From Qipengyuania sp. YIM B01966 (GTDB taxonomy: Bacteria; Pseudomonadota; Alphaproteobacteria; Sphingomonadales; Sphingomonadaceae), in contig NZ_JADMNM010000012.1 in assembly GCF_016461955.1 (NCBI RefSeq), positions 1 to 56,073 of the forward strand: a stretch of DNA of 56,073 nucleotides, given 5' to 3'. The stretch's first letter is position 1, and every line of letters begins with the position of its first letter. Made by a program: the position numbers and the translations under genes. Below are positions 1 through 8,774 of this stretch, piece by piece. The notes below the pieces were generated by a model. That model did no database searches. It had not been told where the DNA came from and worked only from the letters and a program-made list of their open reading frames with translations.

Positions 1-2
1 GC

Positions 3-386
3 ACGGGTGCCGCCGGCGCCGGCAGCGGCACGGGCGCGGGCGGGCAGGGCAGCGGCGCTGGCGGCGGGGGCACGGGCGCGGGCGGCGGCGGTGTGGCCGT
101 GCGTCCCTCGGTCCGTTCGGGCGAGCTTAACACCGCGGCCGATTTTCCGACCCCGCCGGGCGGGCGGCAGACCCGGTTCGGCAAATCGGTCACCGTATCC
201 TTCACCGTTACCACCGACGGCCGGGCGAAGGATTGCAGCGTCGCGCGCAGCGAAGTCGATGCGGAAGCGACCGCGCGGGTGTGCCCGCTGGTGATGCAGA
301 AGATCCGCTTCAACCCGGCCAAGACCGCAGACGGCACCCCGGTCGAGACGCGCTATGGCTATCGCGTCGATTTCCGGCCCGGCTGA
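3..386 (+). CDS. TonB-family C-terminal domain protein (5' truncated)
   Basis: The frame is open from the left edge, so only the 3' part of the gene is present. It begins with a Gly/Ala-rich low-complexity stretch of about 30 residues, typical of the periplasmic linker of TonB-like proteins. About 95 residues follow that look like a TonB C-terminal domain: a V-T-V-S-F-T-V strand, a D-G-R turn, a cysteine pair (DCS and VCP), and a closing RYGYRVDF strand. TonB proteins carry proton-motive energy from ExbB/ExbD to outer-membrane receptors, and two such receptors lie further right. The fold assignment is inference from pattern. The N-terminal anchor helix cannot be checked here. Confidence 0.7.
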   Translation, partial: TGAAGAGSGTGAGGQGSGAGGGGTGAGGGGVAVRPSVRSGELNTAADFPTPPGGRQTRFGKSVTVSFTVTTDGRAKDCSVARSEVDAEATARVCPLVMQKIRFNPAKTADGTPVETRYGYRVDFRPG

Positions 387-438
387 TGCGGGCGGGCCGG
401 GTAACCGCTTGGCAAAGCCTCGCTGCTAGGGCCGGCCG

Positions 439-1485
439 GTGACTGATACGCGCATCCATCCGGTGATCCTGTGCGGCGGCAGCGGCACGCGGCTGTGGCC
501 GGCAAGCACGCCGGCGCGGCCCAAGCCGTTCCTGCCGCTGCTGGGCGAGAGCAGCCTGTTCCAACAGACGCTGGCGCGCACGGCAGACCCGGCGCTGTTC
601 GCCCCGCCGTTGGTGGTCGCGGGCGGGGCGCACGTCGGGCTGATCGAAGAGCGGTGGGGAGCGGGGGAAGCGGACGCGCGGATCGCGGTCGAGCCTGCCG
701 CCCGCAACACCGCGCCCGCCATCGCGCTGGCGGCCGCGCTGCTACCGGCCGAAGCAGTCATGCTGGTCTGCCCGAGCGATCACCATATCGCCGACCAGGT
801 CGCCTTTCGCGCCGCGACAATCCGCGCGGCAGGCCTGGCGCGCGAGGGCTGGCTGGTCGCCTTCGGGATAACGCCTGACCGCGCGGAAACCGGTTACGGC
901 TATCTCAAGCGCGGGACGCCGTTGGGGGAAGGCGCTTGGCGGATCGACCAGTTCGTCGAAAAGCCCGACCAGGCCCGCGCCGAGGCCTTTCTGGCCGACG
1001 GGCAGTATGACTGGAATGGCGGGCTGTTCGCCTTCACCGCTGGCGCGTTCATGGCAGAACTTGGCCGCCAGCGCCCGGAGATGGCCGCGCTGGTGGCCGA
1101 AGCGGTCGCCGCCGGACAGCAGAAGGGGGCGCTGTTCCACCCCGCGCCCGCGCCATTTGCCGCCATCACCGGGGAATCGGTCGATTATGCGGTGATGGAG
1201 GGCGCGGGCCACGCCGCGATGGTCCCGGCGGCAATGGGCTGGTCCGACATCGGCAGCTGGCGCGCGCTCCACGAGGCGCGCGGTAGCGACGCAGCGGGGA
1301 ATTACGTCGCCGGGCGGGCCGATCTGGCCGACAGCCGCAATGTCATGGTCGATAGCGACGGGCCGCGCGTTTCGGTTGTCGGGCTGGACAATGTGATCGT
1401 GGTGGTGCGCGGGGGCGAGGTACTGGTCACCTCGGCCGAGGGGGCGCAGGCGGTCGGCCGCTTGCCGGGGGCGCGCGGGGAATGA
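439..1485 (+). CDS. manC: Mannose-1-phosphate guanylyltransferase
   Basis: The protein (348 aa, GTG start) makes GDP-mannose from mannose-1-phosphate and GTP for surface polysaccharide synthesis. The nucleotidyltransferase signature is at the N-terminus (ILCGGSGTRLWP, then RPKPFLPL), followed by the PSDH motif near residue 115 and the FVEKPD motif near residue 175. This is the short form: it lacks the C-terminal mannose-6-phosphate isomerase domain of bifunctional type II enzymes, and a separate isomerase gene overlaps its 3' end by four bases (ATGA). That pairing supports the assignment and implies translational coupling. Other sugar-1-phosphate nucleotidyltransferases are possible, but the downstream isomerase favours mannose. 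Confidence 0.9.
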   Translation: MTDTRIHPVILCGGSGTRLWPASTPARPKPFLPLLGESSLFQQTLARTADPALFAPPLVVAGGAHVGLIEERWGAGEADARIAVEPAARNTAPAIALAAALLPAEAVMLVCPSDHHIADQVAFRAATIRAAGLAREGWLVAFGITPDRAETGYGYLKRGTPLGEGAWRIDQFVEKPDQARAEAFLADGQYDWNGGLFAFTAGAFMAELGRQRPEMAALVAEAVAAGQQKGALFHPAPAPFAAITGESVDYAVMEGAGHAAMVPAAMGWSDIGSWRALHEARGSDAAGNYVAGRADLADSRNVMVDSDGPRVSVVGLDNVIVVVRGGEVLVTSAEGAQAVGRLPGARGE

Positions 1486-2273
1486 CCGGCGCATTGCTGC
1501 TGCCGCCCGACCCCCGCGTCGCGCCATGGGGCCGCACCGCGCCGCCCGCCCCCTTCGTCGCGCCGGTGGGCGAGCGGCTGGGCGAGGTCTGGTTCGCGCC
1601 GCCGCCGCCGCTGGATCATCTGCTCGCCAAGCTGCTGTTCACCTCGGAAAAGCTCTCGGTGCAGGTGCATCCGCCCGACCATGCCGCGCCCGCTGGAGAG
1701 CGCGGCAAGGACGAATGCTGGCTGGTGCTGGCGGCCGAACCAGGCGCGCGGCTGGGCGTGGGGCTGGTCGACGAGGTCGAGCAGAATACGCTCCGGCAGG
1801 CGGCGCTCGACGGCAGTGTCGAACAGCTCCTTGCCTGGCATGAGGCGCAGCCGGGCGATTTCCTGTATCTCCCTGCCGGCACCATCCACGCGATCGGGCC
1901 CGGGCTGGTGCTGGCGGAAATCCAGCAAGCGAGCGATGTGACCTATCGCTTCTATGATTATGGGCGCGGGCGGCCGCTGCACCTCGATGCGGCGCTGGGC
2001 GTGGCGATCCGCCGACCGCATCCCGCCGCGCTGCGCCGCCACGTCGCCAAGGAAGCCGATCTGCGCCTTGTCGATGGCCCGCACTTCATCCTCGACCATC
2101 TGGGCAGCGGAGGGGCGGCGATTGCCGGGCCGGCGCTGGTGATGGTGCTGGCAGGAACGCTGGCGGCGGGCAATATCTGCGCTGCCGCCGGACAGGTGCT
2201 AATGCTGCAGGACGGCGCTCTCGCCAAAGCCGGCGCCGAGGCAAGGTTGCTGGTCGTGCGCAGCGCCGCCTGA
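1482..2273 (+). CDS. manA: Class I mannose-6-phosphate isomerase
   Basis: A 263-aa cupin enzyme interconverting fructose-6-phosphate and mannose-6-phosphate. The zinc-site motifs are visible: LSVQVHPPD (Gln and His ligands), GKDECW (Glu ligand) and YLPAGTIHAIG (His ligand), followed by the conserved LAEIQQASDVTYRFYDYGR segment. The length fits the short bacterial class I form, which lacks the helical insertion of the eukaryotic enzyme. The start codon overlaps the stop of the guanylyltransferase gene, so the two are probably co-translated and together supply GDP-mannose. Confidence 0.9.
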   Translation: MTGALLLPPDPRVAPWGRTAPPAPFVAPVGERLGEVWFAPPPPLDHLLAKLLFTSEKLSVQVHPPDHAAPAGERGKDECWLVLAAEPGARLGVGLVDEVEQNTLRQAALDGSVEQLLAWHEAQPGDFLYLPAGTIHAIGPGLVLAEIQQASDVTYRFYDYGRGRPLHLDAALGVAIRRPHPAALRRHVAKEADLRLVDGPHFILDHLGSGGAAIAGPALVMVLAGTLAAGNICAAAGQVLMLQDGALAKAGAEARLLVVRSAA

Positions 2274-2278
2274 GGCGC

Positions 2279-2581
2279 TCAGCTCTTGGTGATGAGCTTT
2301 TGACCCTGTTGTTCGATCGCGCCGCGCAGCATCGGTTCGACGAAGGACAGCGCCGGCGGCAGATCGACCTGAAACACCACCTGATTGTCCTCGATATCGA
2401 CATGACCGCGCACGACCTGGCCCATCGCGTTGATAACCATCGCCATCCGGTCCTCGGTCGGCCAGCTGGTCTGGACATCGGCCATCCCGCCTGGAATGTT
2501 ATCGGCGATCTTGTGGCTGCGGGTCCGCATCCGCTCGCGCACGGTGTCCTTGTCGAGGTTGTGGGGAATCGGCACGCGCAT
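2279..2581 (-). CDS. Polyhydroxyalkanoic acid system family protein
   Basis: A 100-aa protein beginning MRVPIPHNLDKD. It resembles the small polyhydroxyalkanoic acid system (PHA_gran_rgn) family: a basic N-terminal helix of the RERMRTRSHKIAD type, a central strand-rich part ending VRGHVDIEDNQVVF, and a closing LPPALSFVEPMLRGAIEQQ helix. A longer frame runs upstream through the next gene but the family begins at this ATG. The ATG overlaps the stop of the upstream minus-strand gene (ATGA), so it looks co-translated with the XpaC-like and TelA genes. The biochemical role of the family is poorly defined. Confidence 0.75.
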   Translation of the reverse strand: MRVPIPHNLDKDTVRERMRTRSHKIADNIPGGMADVQTSWPTEDRMAMVINAMGQVVRGHVDIEDNQVVFQVDLPPALSFVEPMLRGAIEQQGQKLITKS

Positions 2582-3357
2582 CAGTGTGTATCCTTGGCAG
2601 GGGGCGACAGAGCGGGGGCGCCGTCGCCCCCTTCGCCATAGCGGTAATCGAGATAGCGGCCGCGCACGGCAAGATCGTCCAGCGCGCCATCGGCCAGTTG
2701 CCGGGTGACGTGGTCGATCTCGCGCGAAATCTTGCCCAGCCCTTCGGTGATCTGCTGGTCGGGCGAACTGCCCGCACGCGTCTCGCTGCGCAGATGGGCG
2801 GGCACCTTGCGGTAGGAATCGATCATCTGCGGAAGGTGCTCGCCCACCAGCGCGCGCACCTCGCGCGCCGCGGGATGGTTCTGGTCGATCGTCTCGAGCT
2901 GGAGACCCAGCGCATCTAGCTGCACGCCCATATCGCTGACGATCTTGGCCGCCGGGGCCGGCAGCGCGGGCCGCTGCGCTTCGAGCCACAGTTCGGTGCG
3001 GCCGACCATTTGCTGGACGTCGCCTTTGTTGAGGTCGGCGCGCGCGGGCACCTTCATTCGCGGATAGACCGAGAACACCGCGATCGCGAAAATCAGGGTC
3101 AGCACGGTCAGTACGATGCCGCCAAAGCCGATCCCGTTCAGCACCGTCCCCGCCACGATCGCGCCGATCAGGATCGCCCCGATAGCCAGCAGGATGCGCT
3201 TGAGCTTGGCCGCATAATGGCGTGCCTTCAGCTTGGCGCTCTGGTTGCCGATCGACGTGCCGCGCGCGCGGCGGTGGCGGCCGCCGGCGCGGTTGTCGGC
3301 CACCAGCGCGCGCGCCTCGCCGATCACGCGGTCGCTGTCACGGGAGAGGTCGGCCAC
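2581..3357 (-). CDS. XpaC-like membrane protein
   Basis: A 258-aa protein with a GTG start. A basic N-terminal region of about 50 residues is followed by two adjacent hydrophobic segments (about residues 54-72 and 76-97, ILLAIGAILIGAIVAG and IVLTVLTLIFAIAVFSVYP). The rest is an amphipathic helical cytoplasmic domain with D/E/Q-rich helices. It lies four bases downstream of telA on the same strand. XpaC-type proteins are common partners of TelA, which is the main reason for this call. The sequence itself shows only two membrane helices and a helical domain. No catalytic motif is visible. Confidence 0.5.
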   Translation of the reverse strand: MADLSRDSDRVIGEARALVADNRAGGRHRRARGTSIGNQSAKLKARHYAAKLKRILLAIGAILIGAIVAGTVLNGIGFGGIVLTVLTLIFAIAVFSVYPRMKVPARADLNKGDVQQMVGRTELWLEAQRPALPAPAAKIVSDMGVQLDALGLQLETIDQNHPAAREVRALVGEHLPQMIDSYRKVPAHLRSETRAGSSPDQQITEGLGKISREIDHVTRQLADGALDDLAVRGRYLDYRYGEGGDGAPALSPPAKDTH

Positions 3358-3361
3358 CGGC

Positions 3362-4573
3362 TCAGCGGCCTTCGATGGTCAACAGCGCGCTTTCCTCGAC
3401 TCGCGCCTGTGCCTGCGCCTGCCCTTCGGCGCGGGCGATATAGCCCTTCGACTTCTCGACCTCGGCCGACAGGGTGGTGACCGTCTGCTTCATCGAATCG
3501 AGCGCGCGCAGCTTGAAGCTGTCGACCTCGTCCATCGTGTCGTAGATATTCTGGAACGCGCGCTGCAGCGTTTCCAAGGGGATCGTGCTGGCGGCGGCCT
3601 GTTCGTGGATCTTGCCGGTCTGGTCGCGCAGCATGGTGCTGGTCGAATCGATGATCCCGGCGGTGGTCGAATTGAGCGCGGTGATCTGGTTCAGCACCAG
3701 CCGCTGATTGGTCATCGCCTCGGCCACCGTCACCGCCGTCCGCAGCGCGCCGACCGTGGTGGTGCTGGCGCGGTCCACGCCCTTGACCAGTTCGATATTG
3801 TTCTTCTTCACCAGGTCGAGCGCGAGATAGCCCTGCACGCTGACCGCCATCTGCGTCAGCAGATCCTGTGTGCGCTGGCGGACGTAGAACAGCGCGGTTT
3901 CGCGGATCGTCTTGGCCTTGGCCGGGTCGGTCGCGTCGAGTTCGAGCGCCTTTTCCTCGAGCTTGGTGTCGAGCGCGCGGCTGATATGGATCATCTGCTC
4001 GAGATTACCCATCGCCTCCCACAGCTTCTGCCGCTCGACGTCGATCGCGGCATTGTCCATCAGCAGCTCGTCCTTGCCGCTGGCGAGATTGCCGAGGATC
4101 GACTGGATGTGCGTCTGCGCGCTCTGATAGCTGCGGAAGTAGGTGTTGAGCTTGTTGCCGAAGGGGATGATGCCGAGGATCTTGCGCGGCGTAGTGAGCT
4201 TGCCGCGCTTGCCCGGGTCGAGGTCTTCGACCACGCGGCGCAGTTCGGAAAGGTTGGCGCCGACGCCCTGATCCTTGTCCATCGCCCGCACCGGCCGGTC
4301 GAGAAAGCGGTTCGACATTTGCGAGGCGGCGGCGATTTCCTTGCGCCCCATATGGGTCAGCTGATCGACCTTGCGGCCGAATTCGGGCGAATTGGTATCC
4401 TGCGCCAGCAGATCGGCCACGAAACTATCGACCTTCTCGTCGAGCTTGGAGCGGACCTCGTCCGCCACGGGGACCAGCCCGGCGGCCTTTTCGGGCGCGA
4501 CCGTCGGCACCGGATCGGGCGGGGTCAGCGTCAGTTCCAGGTCGGTCGCGGTGGTCGTCTGCGTGGTGGCCAT
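3362..4573 (-). CDS. telA: Toxic anion resistance protein, TelA family
   Basis: A 403-aa soluble helical protein of the TelA/KlaA family. Recognisable landmarks are the N-terminal VDSFVADLLAQD region, the IIPFGNKLNTYFRSYQSAQ segment near residue 150, the helix LMDNAAIDVERQKLWEAMGNLEQM, and a long conserved C-terminal helical part around ALRTAVTVAEAMTNQRLVLNQI. The family is associated with tellurite and other envelope-stress resistance, but its mechanism is unknown. The gene heads a three-gene minus-strand unit with the XpaC-like protein and the polyhydroxyalkanoate-system protein, with overlapping or 4-nt junctions. Confidence 0.93.
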   Translation of the reverse strand: MATTQTTTATDLELTLTPPDPVPTVAPEKAAGLVPVADEVRSKLDEKVDSFVADLLAQDTNSPEFGRKVDQLTHMGRKEIAAASQMSNRFLDRPVRAMDKDQGVGANLSELRRVVEDLDPGKRGKLTTPRKILGIIPFGNKLNTYFRSYQSAQTHIQSILGNLASGKDELLMDNAAIDVERQKLWEAMGNLEQMIHISRALDTKLEEKALELDATDPAKAKTIRETALFYVRQRTQDLLTQMAVSVQGYLALDLVKKNNIELVKGVDRASTTTVGALRTAVTVAEAMTNQRLVLNQITALNSTTAGIIDSTSTMLRDQTGKIHEQAAASTIPLETLQRAFQNIYDTMDEVDSFKLRALDSMKQTVTTLSAEVEKSKGYIARAEGQAQAQARVEESALLTIEGR

Positions 4574-4703
4574 CAGCTATCCCCTTGCTCGTGAAACTGT
4601 ATTAGGTGCGCAGGGCACCGCTTTCAAGCGCAACGCGCGGGAGACTTGGCGCGGAGCAGGGGGCGGCGTAAAGGCGCCAGCCGAACGAGGCGAAGGGGCG
4701 GCC

Positions 4704-6212
4704 ATGACCAGTGAAAGTACGCGCGGGCCAGTCCCTTTCTCCATTCGCGAGTTGAGCGAATGGTGGCGCACCTCGGTCATCGGGACGGTGAACCAGGAAG
4801 GTATCGTCGAACTGCGCCGCGAAGATGCCGATCCGTCGGCACGCTTCGTGTTCATGACGCTGATGTCGGCGGGCATCGCAATCCTTGGCCTCATCCTGTC
4901 TTCGCCAGCGGTGGTCATCGGGGCAATGCTGATCGCGCCGTTGATGGGCCCGATCATCGGGCTCGGCTTTGCCATGGCGACGGGCGATTATGTCTGGCTC
5001 CGCAAGTGCGCCCGCTCCATCGCCGTCGGGGCGCTGCTTGGGGTCGCGTTCTGTGCGCTGATCGTGTGGCTTTCACCGCTCAAGACGGTCACCAGCGAAA
5101 TTGCCGCGCGGACCCGGCCAAACCTGTTCGATTTGCTGGTAGCGCTGTTTTCGGGAATGGCGGGTGCATACGCACTGATCCGCGGGCGCGAAGGGGCGGT
5201 GGTCGGGGTGGCGATCGCTACGGCGCTGATGCCGCCGCTGGCGGTTGTCGGGTTCGGGCTGGCGACGCTCAACTGGACGGTGTTTTCGGGCGCGCTGCTG
5301 CTGTTCGTCACCAACCTTGTGGCGATCGCACTGACCGCGGCGGTGATGGCGCGGCTGTACGGGTTCACGACCGCTCTATCCGAACGGCAGTCGCGCGCGC
5401 AGAATGCGCTTATCGTAATTGCACTGCTCGCGCTGGCGGTGCCGCTCGGCATCGCATTGCGCCAGATCGCCTGGGAATCGCAGGCCTCGCGCACGATCGA
5501 GAGCACCTTGATGGAGCGGTTCGGTAACAAGTCGCGTCTGTCGGGGTTCGACGTCCAGTACGACACCGATCCGGTCGCCATATCCGCGACCGTGCTGACT
5601 CCGCAATTGCAGCCCGGGGCGGAAAGCGAGGCCGAGCAGGGACTGGCGGCAAAGCTGGGCCGGGCGGTCGATCTGTCGCTCACCCAGTATCAGGTGGGAA
5701 CATCGGCCAGCGCGGCCGAGGCGGCGCAACTGGCCGAGGCACGCAGCACCGAGCGTTCGGCCGCAGATGCACGGCAATTGGCCAAGGCGCTGGCACTCGT
5801 CGCCGGGGTGGAGGAGAGCGAGGTGCTGGTCGATCCGGCGCAGCGGCGCGCGGTGGCGCGCGCGCAAGCGATACCCGGCGCGGGGCTGGCGACCTATCGC
5901 GCGCTTGAACAGCGGGTGGTGGCGCAACTGGGCGAGCGGGGCGAAGGCTGGCGGATAGAGCTGGTGCCGCCGCCGGCCGCCTTGCCGGCGATCGCATTCG
6001 ACGGCGCGGAGCCCAGCGAAGCGGGCTCCGAAGCGCTCGCGCTCATAGCTTGGGCCGGTACCCGCACCGGTTTGCCGGTGGTGCTGAGCGGCGGAACCCC
6101 GGCGACGCGGCAGCGCGCCCTCGAACGGCTGGGGGAAACGGGCGTGGCCGCCTCAGGCGAGGCCGGTGGGGCGCAAATGCAGGCCCGCTGGGCTACCCCG
6201 GCGGCAATGTAG
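4704..6212 (+). CDS. DUF389 integral membrane protein
   Basis: A 502-aa membrane protein. The DUF389 core begins near residue 45 (FVFMTLMSAGIAILGLILSSPAVVIGAMLIAPLMGPI) and holds several transmembrane helices. It is followed by GREGAVVGVAIATALMPPLAVVGFG and two further hydrophobic segments up to about residue 260. A long Ala/Glu-rich soluble domain completes the protein. The frame extends upstream, but the ATG at 4704 gives the natural N-terminus and avoids overlap with the divergent telA. The function of DUF389 proteins is not established. The soluble C-terminal half contains a BON-like DARQLAKALALVAGVEESEVLV stretch, which is only a resemblance. Confidence 0.85.
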   Translation: MTSESTRGPVPFSIRELSEWWRTSVIGTVNQEGIVELRREDADPSARFVFMTLMSAGIAILGLILSSPAVVIGAMLIAPLMGPIIGLGFAMATGDYVWLRKCARSIAVGALLGVAFCALIVWLSPLKTVTSEIAARTRPNLFDLLVALFSGMAGAYALIRGREGAVVGVAIATALMPPLAVVGFGLATLNWTVFSGALLLFVTNLVAIALTAAVMARLYGFTTALSERQSRAQNALIVIALLALAVPLGIALRQIAWESQASRTIESTLMERFGNKSRLSGFDVQYDTDPVAISATVLTPQLQPGAESEAEQGLAAKLGRAVDLSLTQYQVGTSASAAEAAQLAEARSTERSAADARQLAKALALVAGVEESEVLVDPAQRRAVARAQAIPGAGLATYRALEQRVVAQLGERGEGWRIELVPPPAALPAIAFDGAEPSEAGSEALALIAWAGTRTGLPVVLSGGTPATRQRALERLGETGVAASGEAGGAQMQARWATPAAM

Positions 6213-6281
6213 GAAAGCGTCTGTACGGGGCTTGAAACGGCCCTGCTTGCGTTTTGTTGGATAGCGCTCTTGCGCCGCCCT

Positions 6282-8033
6282 TCAGGCGGCGAGATCGATC
6301 GGGACCAGCTCCCCGCCGAGATACATCCGTTTCGCCTTGGCGCGGCTCAGCTTGCCGCTGCTGGTGCGCGGCAGGGTGCGCGGCGGGACCAGTTCGACCA
6401 CGCAGTTCATCCCGGTGATCGAGCGCACCTTGTCGCGGATCTGTTCGCGCAGTTTTAGCCGCTCCTCGGGGTCGGAAACGCGGCAATGGACCAGCACCGC
6501 CGGCGCTTCCTCGCCCGTCTCCGTCTCGACCGAGAAGGCCGCGATATCGCCGTGGTTGAAGCCGGGCAGCTGTTCCACCGCCCATTCGATGTCCTGCGGC
6601 CAGTGGTTCTTGCCGTTGATGATGATCATGTCCTTCGCCCGGCCGACGATGAACAGATAGCCCTTGGCCATGTAGCCCATGTCGCCCGTATCGAGCCAGG
6701 CTCCCTTGCCGTCTTCACTTGGCACCAGCGCCGCGTCGGTCGCTTCCTGATTGCGGAAATAGGAGTGCATCACGCTGGGCCCGCGGCACCAGACCTTGCC
6801 GATCTGGTGGTCGCCGCGCGCGGCGCCGTCCTCGGCCCGGACCTCGACCTCCATGTCCTTGACCGGCTTGCCGCAATTGACGATCGCGCGGTAGCGCGCC
6901 GGCCGGCTGAGATCGCGCGGGGTGCCCGACAGGCGCTCTTCCTCGACCAGCTCGGCGCGGATCCCTTCGCCCGGCGGCATCACGGTGACGGCCAGCGTCG
7001 CTTCGGCGAGGCCGTAGCTGGGGGTGAAGGCGCGCGCCTTGAATCCCGCATCGGCAAAGGCATTGACGAAGCACTGCATCACGTCGGGGCGGATCATGTC
7101 GGCCCCGTTGCCCGCAGTGCGCCAGCGCGACAGGTCGAACCGTTCGGCGACATTGCTCTGGCTCGAAATCCGCCGCGCGCAGATGTCATACCCGAAGGTC
7201 GGCGAGTACGAGAGCGTGGCGCCCTGATTGCGGCTGATCAAATCGAGCCAGGCCAGCGGGCGGCGGGCGAAATGTTCGGTCTTGAGATAGTCGACCGACA
7301 TCTGGTTGGCGATCGGCGACAGGAAGCAGCCGACCAGGCCCATATCGTGATACCAGGGCAGCCAGCTGACCACGCGCTCATTGTCGCCCACATCCATCGC
7401 ATGGGCATGGCCGGCAAGGTTGTTGAGCAGCGCCTCGTGCGTCACCACCACGCCCGTCGGGAAGCGGGTCGAGCCGCTGGAATATTGCAGGTAGCAGATA
7501 TCGTCGGGCGCCGGCGCCGGGAATGTGCGCAGCGTCGTCTCGCGCTGGCCGAAGCTTTCCCAATCCACCCCTTCGCAGCCCTGCCGCTCGGCCGCGGCCT
7601 GCGCCATCGCGCCGATTTCCGCCGGGTAGATCAGCAGCTTGGGATCAGAACTGGCGAGCTGGACCGCCAATTGGTCGACATAGGAATCCTTGCCGCCAAA
7701 GGTGGTCGGCAGCGGCAGCGGCACCGGCCAGATCCCGGCATAGACCGCGCCGCAGAACAGGGCGGCGAATTCGGGGCCGGTCTCGGCCACCAGCGCCAGC
7801 CGGTCGCCGCGTTCAAGGCCGGCATCGGTCAGCCGCGCAGCCATTGCCAGCGCATCCTCGCGCAGCCGCGCATAGGGGTAGACCCCCGCTAACTGGCCCC
7901 GCGCATCGTTGAAATTGAGCCCTTTTTCCGAGCGCGCGGCATAATCCATCGCTTCGGTGAAGGTGGCGAAATCCGCGCGCCGGCGCGGCAGCGCGCAATC
8001 ATTCGGCGTCGGCAGCAAATCGGCGTCAGTCAT
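6282..8033 (-). CDS. Fatty-acyl-AMP ligase
   Basis: A 583-aa adenylate-forming enzyme activating a fatty acid to its acyl-AMP, usually for transfer to an acyl carrier protein. The P-loop is YLQYSSGSTRFPTGVVVTH. The usual Lys of this loop is replaced by Thr, a variation seen in fatty-acyl-AMP ligases. Further motifs are WLPWYHDMGL, PSYGLAEATLAV, the hinge region WLDTGDMGYM with LFIVGRAKDMIIINGKNHWP, and the C-terminal catalytic Lys region LPRTSSGKLSR. The ATG at 8033 is chosen because upstream sequence has no family similarity. No polyketide synthase gene lies nearby, so the acceptor is unknown. The gene is divergent from recX. Confidence 0.9.
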   Translation of the reverse strand: MTDADLLPTPNDCALPRRRADFATFTEAMDYAARSEKGLNFNDARGQLAGVYPYARLREDALAMAARLTDAGLERGDRLALVAETGPEFAALFCGAVYAGIWPVPLPLPTTFGGKDSYVDQLAVQLASSDPKLLIYPAEIGAMAQAAAERQGCEGVDWESFGQRETTLRTFPAPAPDDICYLQYSSGSTRFPTGVVVTHEALLNNLAGHAHAMDVGDNERVVSWLPWYHDMGLVGCFLSPIANQMSVDYLKTEHFARRPLAWLDLISRNQGATLSYSPTFGYDICARRISSQSNVAERFDLSRWRTAGNGADMIRPDVMQCFVNAFADAGFKARAFTPSYGLAEATLAVTVMPPGEGIRAELVEEERLSGTPRDLSRPARYRAIVNCGKPVKDMEVEVRAEDGAARGDHQIGKVWCRGPSVMHSYFRNQEATDAALVPSEDGKGAWLDTGDMGYMAKGYLFIVGRAKDMIIINGKNHWPQDIEWAVEQLPGFNHGDIAAFSVETETGEEAPAVLVHCRVSDPEERLKLREQIRDKVRSITGMNCVVELVPPRTLPRTSSGKLSRAKAKRMYLGGELVPIDLAA

Positions 8034-8168
8034 ATGGTTGTAGCAAGTTCCGTGCATGATGCGCCGGGCGGCGCATGGCTTGGCTCTCCCCCGGCAGGCG
8101 CGCCGGATTATCGGCGCCACCCGCAGAAACTTTCCCATTCGGCAGAGAGTGTGGCACCATTATGGCCG

Positions 8169-8774
8169 ATGACGGGGTACGGCAATAGGGCGCGGCGGCG
8201 CGAACGGGGCGAGCGCCGGCCACCAATGCCGCTCGATCAGCGGCGGCTGGAAGAGCTGGCGCTGACCTATGTCGCGCGCTTTGCCACCTCCTCGGGCAAG
8301 CTGACCGCCTATCTCGCGCGCAAGCTGCGCGAACGCGGCTGGGCCGAGGATGCCGGCCCGCCGCCCGACCTTGCCGCGCTCGCTGCCCGCTATGCCGAGA
8401 TCGGCTATCTCGACGATGCCGCTTATGCGCGCAGCAAGGGCGAGGGGCTGCTGCGGCGCGGCTATGGCGCGCGGCGGGTCGATCAGGCGCTGATTGGCGC
8501 GGGCATTGGCGAAACCCTGCGCGCCGAAGTGGCGCCTGACGAGGCCGCCCGGCGCTCGGCGGTGGTCGCGCTCGCCCGGCGGCGGCGGTTTGGCCCGTTT
8601 GGCGAGCTGGCCAATGATCCGGCGCGGCGCGACAAGCAGCTCGCCGCCATGCTGCGCGCCGGGCATGGCTTTGCCGACGCACGTCATGTATTGGATGCGC
8701 CATCGGCCGAGGCGCTCGACGAATGGGTGGGCGAAGGCGCCGAGGATGGGCCGCAGCGCGGGGAGTGGGATTGA
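8169..8774 (+). CDS. recX: Regulatory protein RecX
   Basis: A 201-aa, Arg/Ala-rich helical protein that limits RecA filament extension. The three-helix repeats of the family are visible: LEELALTYVARFATSSGKLTAYLARKLRERGW near the N-terminus, then IGYLDDAAYARSKGEGLLRRGYGARRVDQALIGAGI, and a third repeat ending GFADARHVLDA. The start could instead be the ATG at 8226. I prefer 8169 because sphingomonad RecX proteins usually carry a short basic leader. The stop overlaps the next start (TGATG), suggesting coupling to the DUF192 lipoprotein gene. Confidence 0.85.
   Translation: MTGYGNRARRRERGERRPPMPLDQRRLEELALTYVARFATSSGKLTAYLARKLRERGWAEDAGPPPDLAALAARYAEIGYLDDAAYARSKGEGLLRRGYGARRVDQALIGAGIGETLRAEVAPDEAARRSAVVALARRRRFGPFGELANDPARRDKQLAAMLRAGHGFADARHVLDAPSAEALDEWVGEGAEDGPQRGEWD

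Noticed and set aside
2582-2989. Upstream extension of the polyhydroxyalkanoate-system frame to 236 codons
   Set aside because: The extra N-terminus lies out of frame over the XpaC-like gene and is Arg/Ala-rich noise; the family starts at the ATG at 2581.
3233-4594. A 453-codon plus-strand frame antisense to telA
   Set aside because: It mirrors the GC-rich codon pattern of telA, has His/Gly/Arg-heavy composition and no recognisable motif; the minus-strand protein is a clear family member.
6273-6291. Hairpin CGCCGCC / GGCGGCG between DUF389 and the fatty-acyl-AMP ligase
   Set aside because: It overlaps the ligase stop codon region and has no T run on either strand, so I do not call it a terminator.
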